This document shows positions 9,201 to 9,913 of a DNA stretch of 9,913 nucleotides, piece by piece (within the stretch, counting starts at the first letter, position 1; each line of letters starts with the position of its first letter). Source of the stretch: an uncultured Lachnospiraceae bacterium (GTDB lineage: Bacteria; Bacillota_A; Clostridia; Lachnospirales; Lachnospiraceae); NCBI GenBank assembly GCA_900555005.1, contig USJM01000059.1, positions 1 through 9,913 of the forward strand. Reading direction: 5' to 3'. The position numbers were made by a program, and so were the translations under genes. The notes beneath the pieces are model-generated. The model was not told where the DNA came from and did not search any database. It saw only the letters and a list, made by a program, of their open reading frames with translations.

Positions 9201-9438
9201 AGGATTCCCCGAACCTGATGGATTGATCCTCGGTCATCGGATCGATCTGGTCATCGATATCCCGAACAGGGGCATCGAGCATCAGCAGGACGGATTTTTG
9301 ATCCGCCGCGCGGCCATCGAGACCGGAGTCAATGTCATAACGGCTGTCGATACAGCACGGGCGCTGATCACCTCGCTCGAGGACAATTCAGTGACAAAGC
9401 TCAGTCTGGTCGATATCGCAGACATCGACAGGAGATAA
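6224..9438 (+). CDS. carB: Carbamoyl phosphate synthetase large subunit, four frameshifts
   Basis: Catalytic subunit that makes carbamoyl phosphate from bicarbonate, ammonia (from CarA) and two ATP. Two homologous halves are visible. The first starts with [17 protein letters not shown] (~residue 12) and includes [12 protein letters not shown] and [20 protein letters not shown]. The second starts at [16 protein letters not shown] (Gly563) and includes [11 protein letters not shown] and [20 protein letters not shown]-terminal MGS-like allosteric domain follows (roughly from 9050: [10 protein letters not shown] to [11 protein letters not shown]). The frame breaks at 6677-6681, 6697-6705, 8298-8300 (a T run) and 9222-9224 (TT). 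Each is repaired by one added base and leaves family-conserved sequence continuous across the join. The restored protein is 1072 residues, against 1073 in E. coli, so nothing is missing. It is in operon with carA and ends just before an intrinsic terminator. Identity certain; breaks are probably sequencing errors. Confidence 0.96.
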
Positions 9439-9445
9439 CGCTTGC

Positions 9446-9488
9446 AAAAAGACTGCTTTTCTGTACAATAGGAAAAGCGGTCTTTTTT
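9446..9488 (+). terminator. Intrinsic terminator of the carAB operon
   Basis: A 16-bp stem (9446-9461 with 9472-9487, one G-T wobble) closes a 10-base loop and runs into a stretch of seven T beginning at 9482. It starts eight bases after the carB stop. Because both arms have A/T-rich ends, it may also act weakly on the opposite strand. Confidence 0.9.
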
Positions 9489-9562
9489 TCACGGAAATGA
9501 CCGGAATTGCCGGAGAAATACCGGGAGTGCCTCAGGCTTTGCTGTGGGGCGGCAAGGAGTTC

Positions 9563-9581
9563 AGGAGGATTCAGATACATG
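9563..9581 (+). promoter_or_regulatory. Ribosome binding site of the ABC-F gene
   Basis: AGGAGG (9563-9568) lies ten bases before ATG at 9579-9581, slightly long but strong. I could not find a convincing promoter between the terminator and this site. Confidence 0.7.
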
Positions 9582-9913
9582 ATAGCTGCAAATGATGTCA
9601 CGCTGCGTCTCGGAAAGAGAGCATTGTTCGAAGATGTCAACATCAAATTCACCGAAGGCAACTGCTATGGCGTCATTGGCGCGAACGGGGCAGGAAAGTC
9701 CACATTTCTGAAAATACTGGCAGGAAAGCTGGAGACGACGTCCGGAAGTGTCACCATCACACCGGGGCAGAGACTGTCTTTCCTCGAGCAGGATCATTTC
9801 AAGTATGATGATCAGGTTGTGCTTGACACGGTCATCCAGGGCAACAGACGGCTGTACGAGATCGGCAAGGAGAAGGACGCCCTCTATGCGAAGCCGGATT
9901 TCTCGGATGAGGA
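9579..9913 (+). CDS. ABC-F family ATPase, YbiT/YkpA-like, 3'-partial
   Basis: The first 111 codons of an ABC-F protein, a soluble ATPase with two ABC domains and no membrane segments that acts on ribosomes in the members studied. The first nucleotide-binding domain shows the Walker A motif GANGAGKST at residues 34-42. It is followed by a Q-loop-like FLEQDHF and the stretch VLDTVIQGNRRLYEIGKEKDALYA, which resembles YbiT (E. coli) and YkpA (B. subtilis) more than antibiotic-resistance ABC-F proteins. The signature motif, Walker B, interdomain linker and second domain lie beyond the window edge, so the subfamily cannot be confirmed. The frame is open from the start to the edge. It is separated from carB by a terminator and so is probably its own transcription unit. 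Confidence 0.88.
   Translation, partial: MIAANDVTLRLGKRALFEDVNIKFTEGNCYGVIGANGAGKSTFLKILAGKLETTSGSVTITPGQRLSFLEQDHFKYDDQVVLDTVIQGNRRLYEIGKEKDALYAKPDFSDE

Noticed and set aside
9488..9562. Repeated CCGG-containing motifs before the ABC-F gene as an attenuator or operator
   Set aside because: The units are short and irregularly spaced and form no convincing alternative hairpins; most likely chance in GC-rich DNA.
9579..9913. Antibiotic-resistance ABC-F determinant
   Set aside because: The visible N-terminal region matches the housekeeping YbiT/YkpA type better, and no leader-peptide attenuator is visible upstream.

Overview
The window looks like a chromosomal housekeeping region of a fairly GC-rich Clostridia-type Firmicute, probably Lachnospiraceae-like. 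Supporting signs are strong AGGAGG-type ribosome binding sites, a carA-carB pair, and a rumen/gut-type beta-glucosidase with the swapped domain order known from Ruminococcus albus and Butyrivibrio. The taxonomic call is inference from protein character, not from a marker gene. I see no mobile element, CRISPR array, tRNA, rRNA or defence system.

Layout. Bases 1-2193 (+) hold the C-terminal ~730 residues of a GH3 beta-glucosidase, running off the left edge. It is followed at short spacing by a HAD-family phosphatase (2225-2893) and a SAM-dependent methyltransferase (2890-3771) that overlaps it by four bases, so these three probably share a transcript. A GNAT acetyltransferase (4740-3894, -) converges on them. 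A 162-base divergent region (4741-4902), containing a perfect 8-bp inverted repeat, separates it from carA (4903-6221) and carB (6224-9438). These encode the two subunits of carbamoyl phosphate synthetase, which feeds pyrimidine and arginine synthesis. carB ends at a clear intrinsic terminator (9446-9488). An ABC-F ATPase of the YbiT/YkpA type (from 9579) runs off the right edge. No gene-free stretch exceeds 300 bases.

The main caveat is reading-frame damage. Four of the seven genes (GH3, GNAT, carA, carB) are interrupted, and every one of the ten breaks I could place is explained by exactly one missing base, often in a short run of one base. Restoring them gives whole-codon genes of expected length (CarB 1072 aa; E. 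coli CarB is 1073). A uniform deletion bias across unrelated genes, including both subunits of a core enzyme, points to uncorrected sequencing or assembly indels rather than gene decay. I annotate these genes as whole and give the break positions. The most biologically interesting residue is a long extra interdomain linker in CarA. I found no convincing undescribed system.
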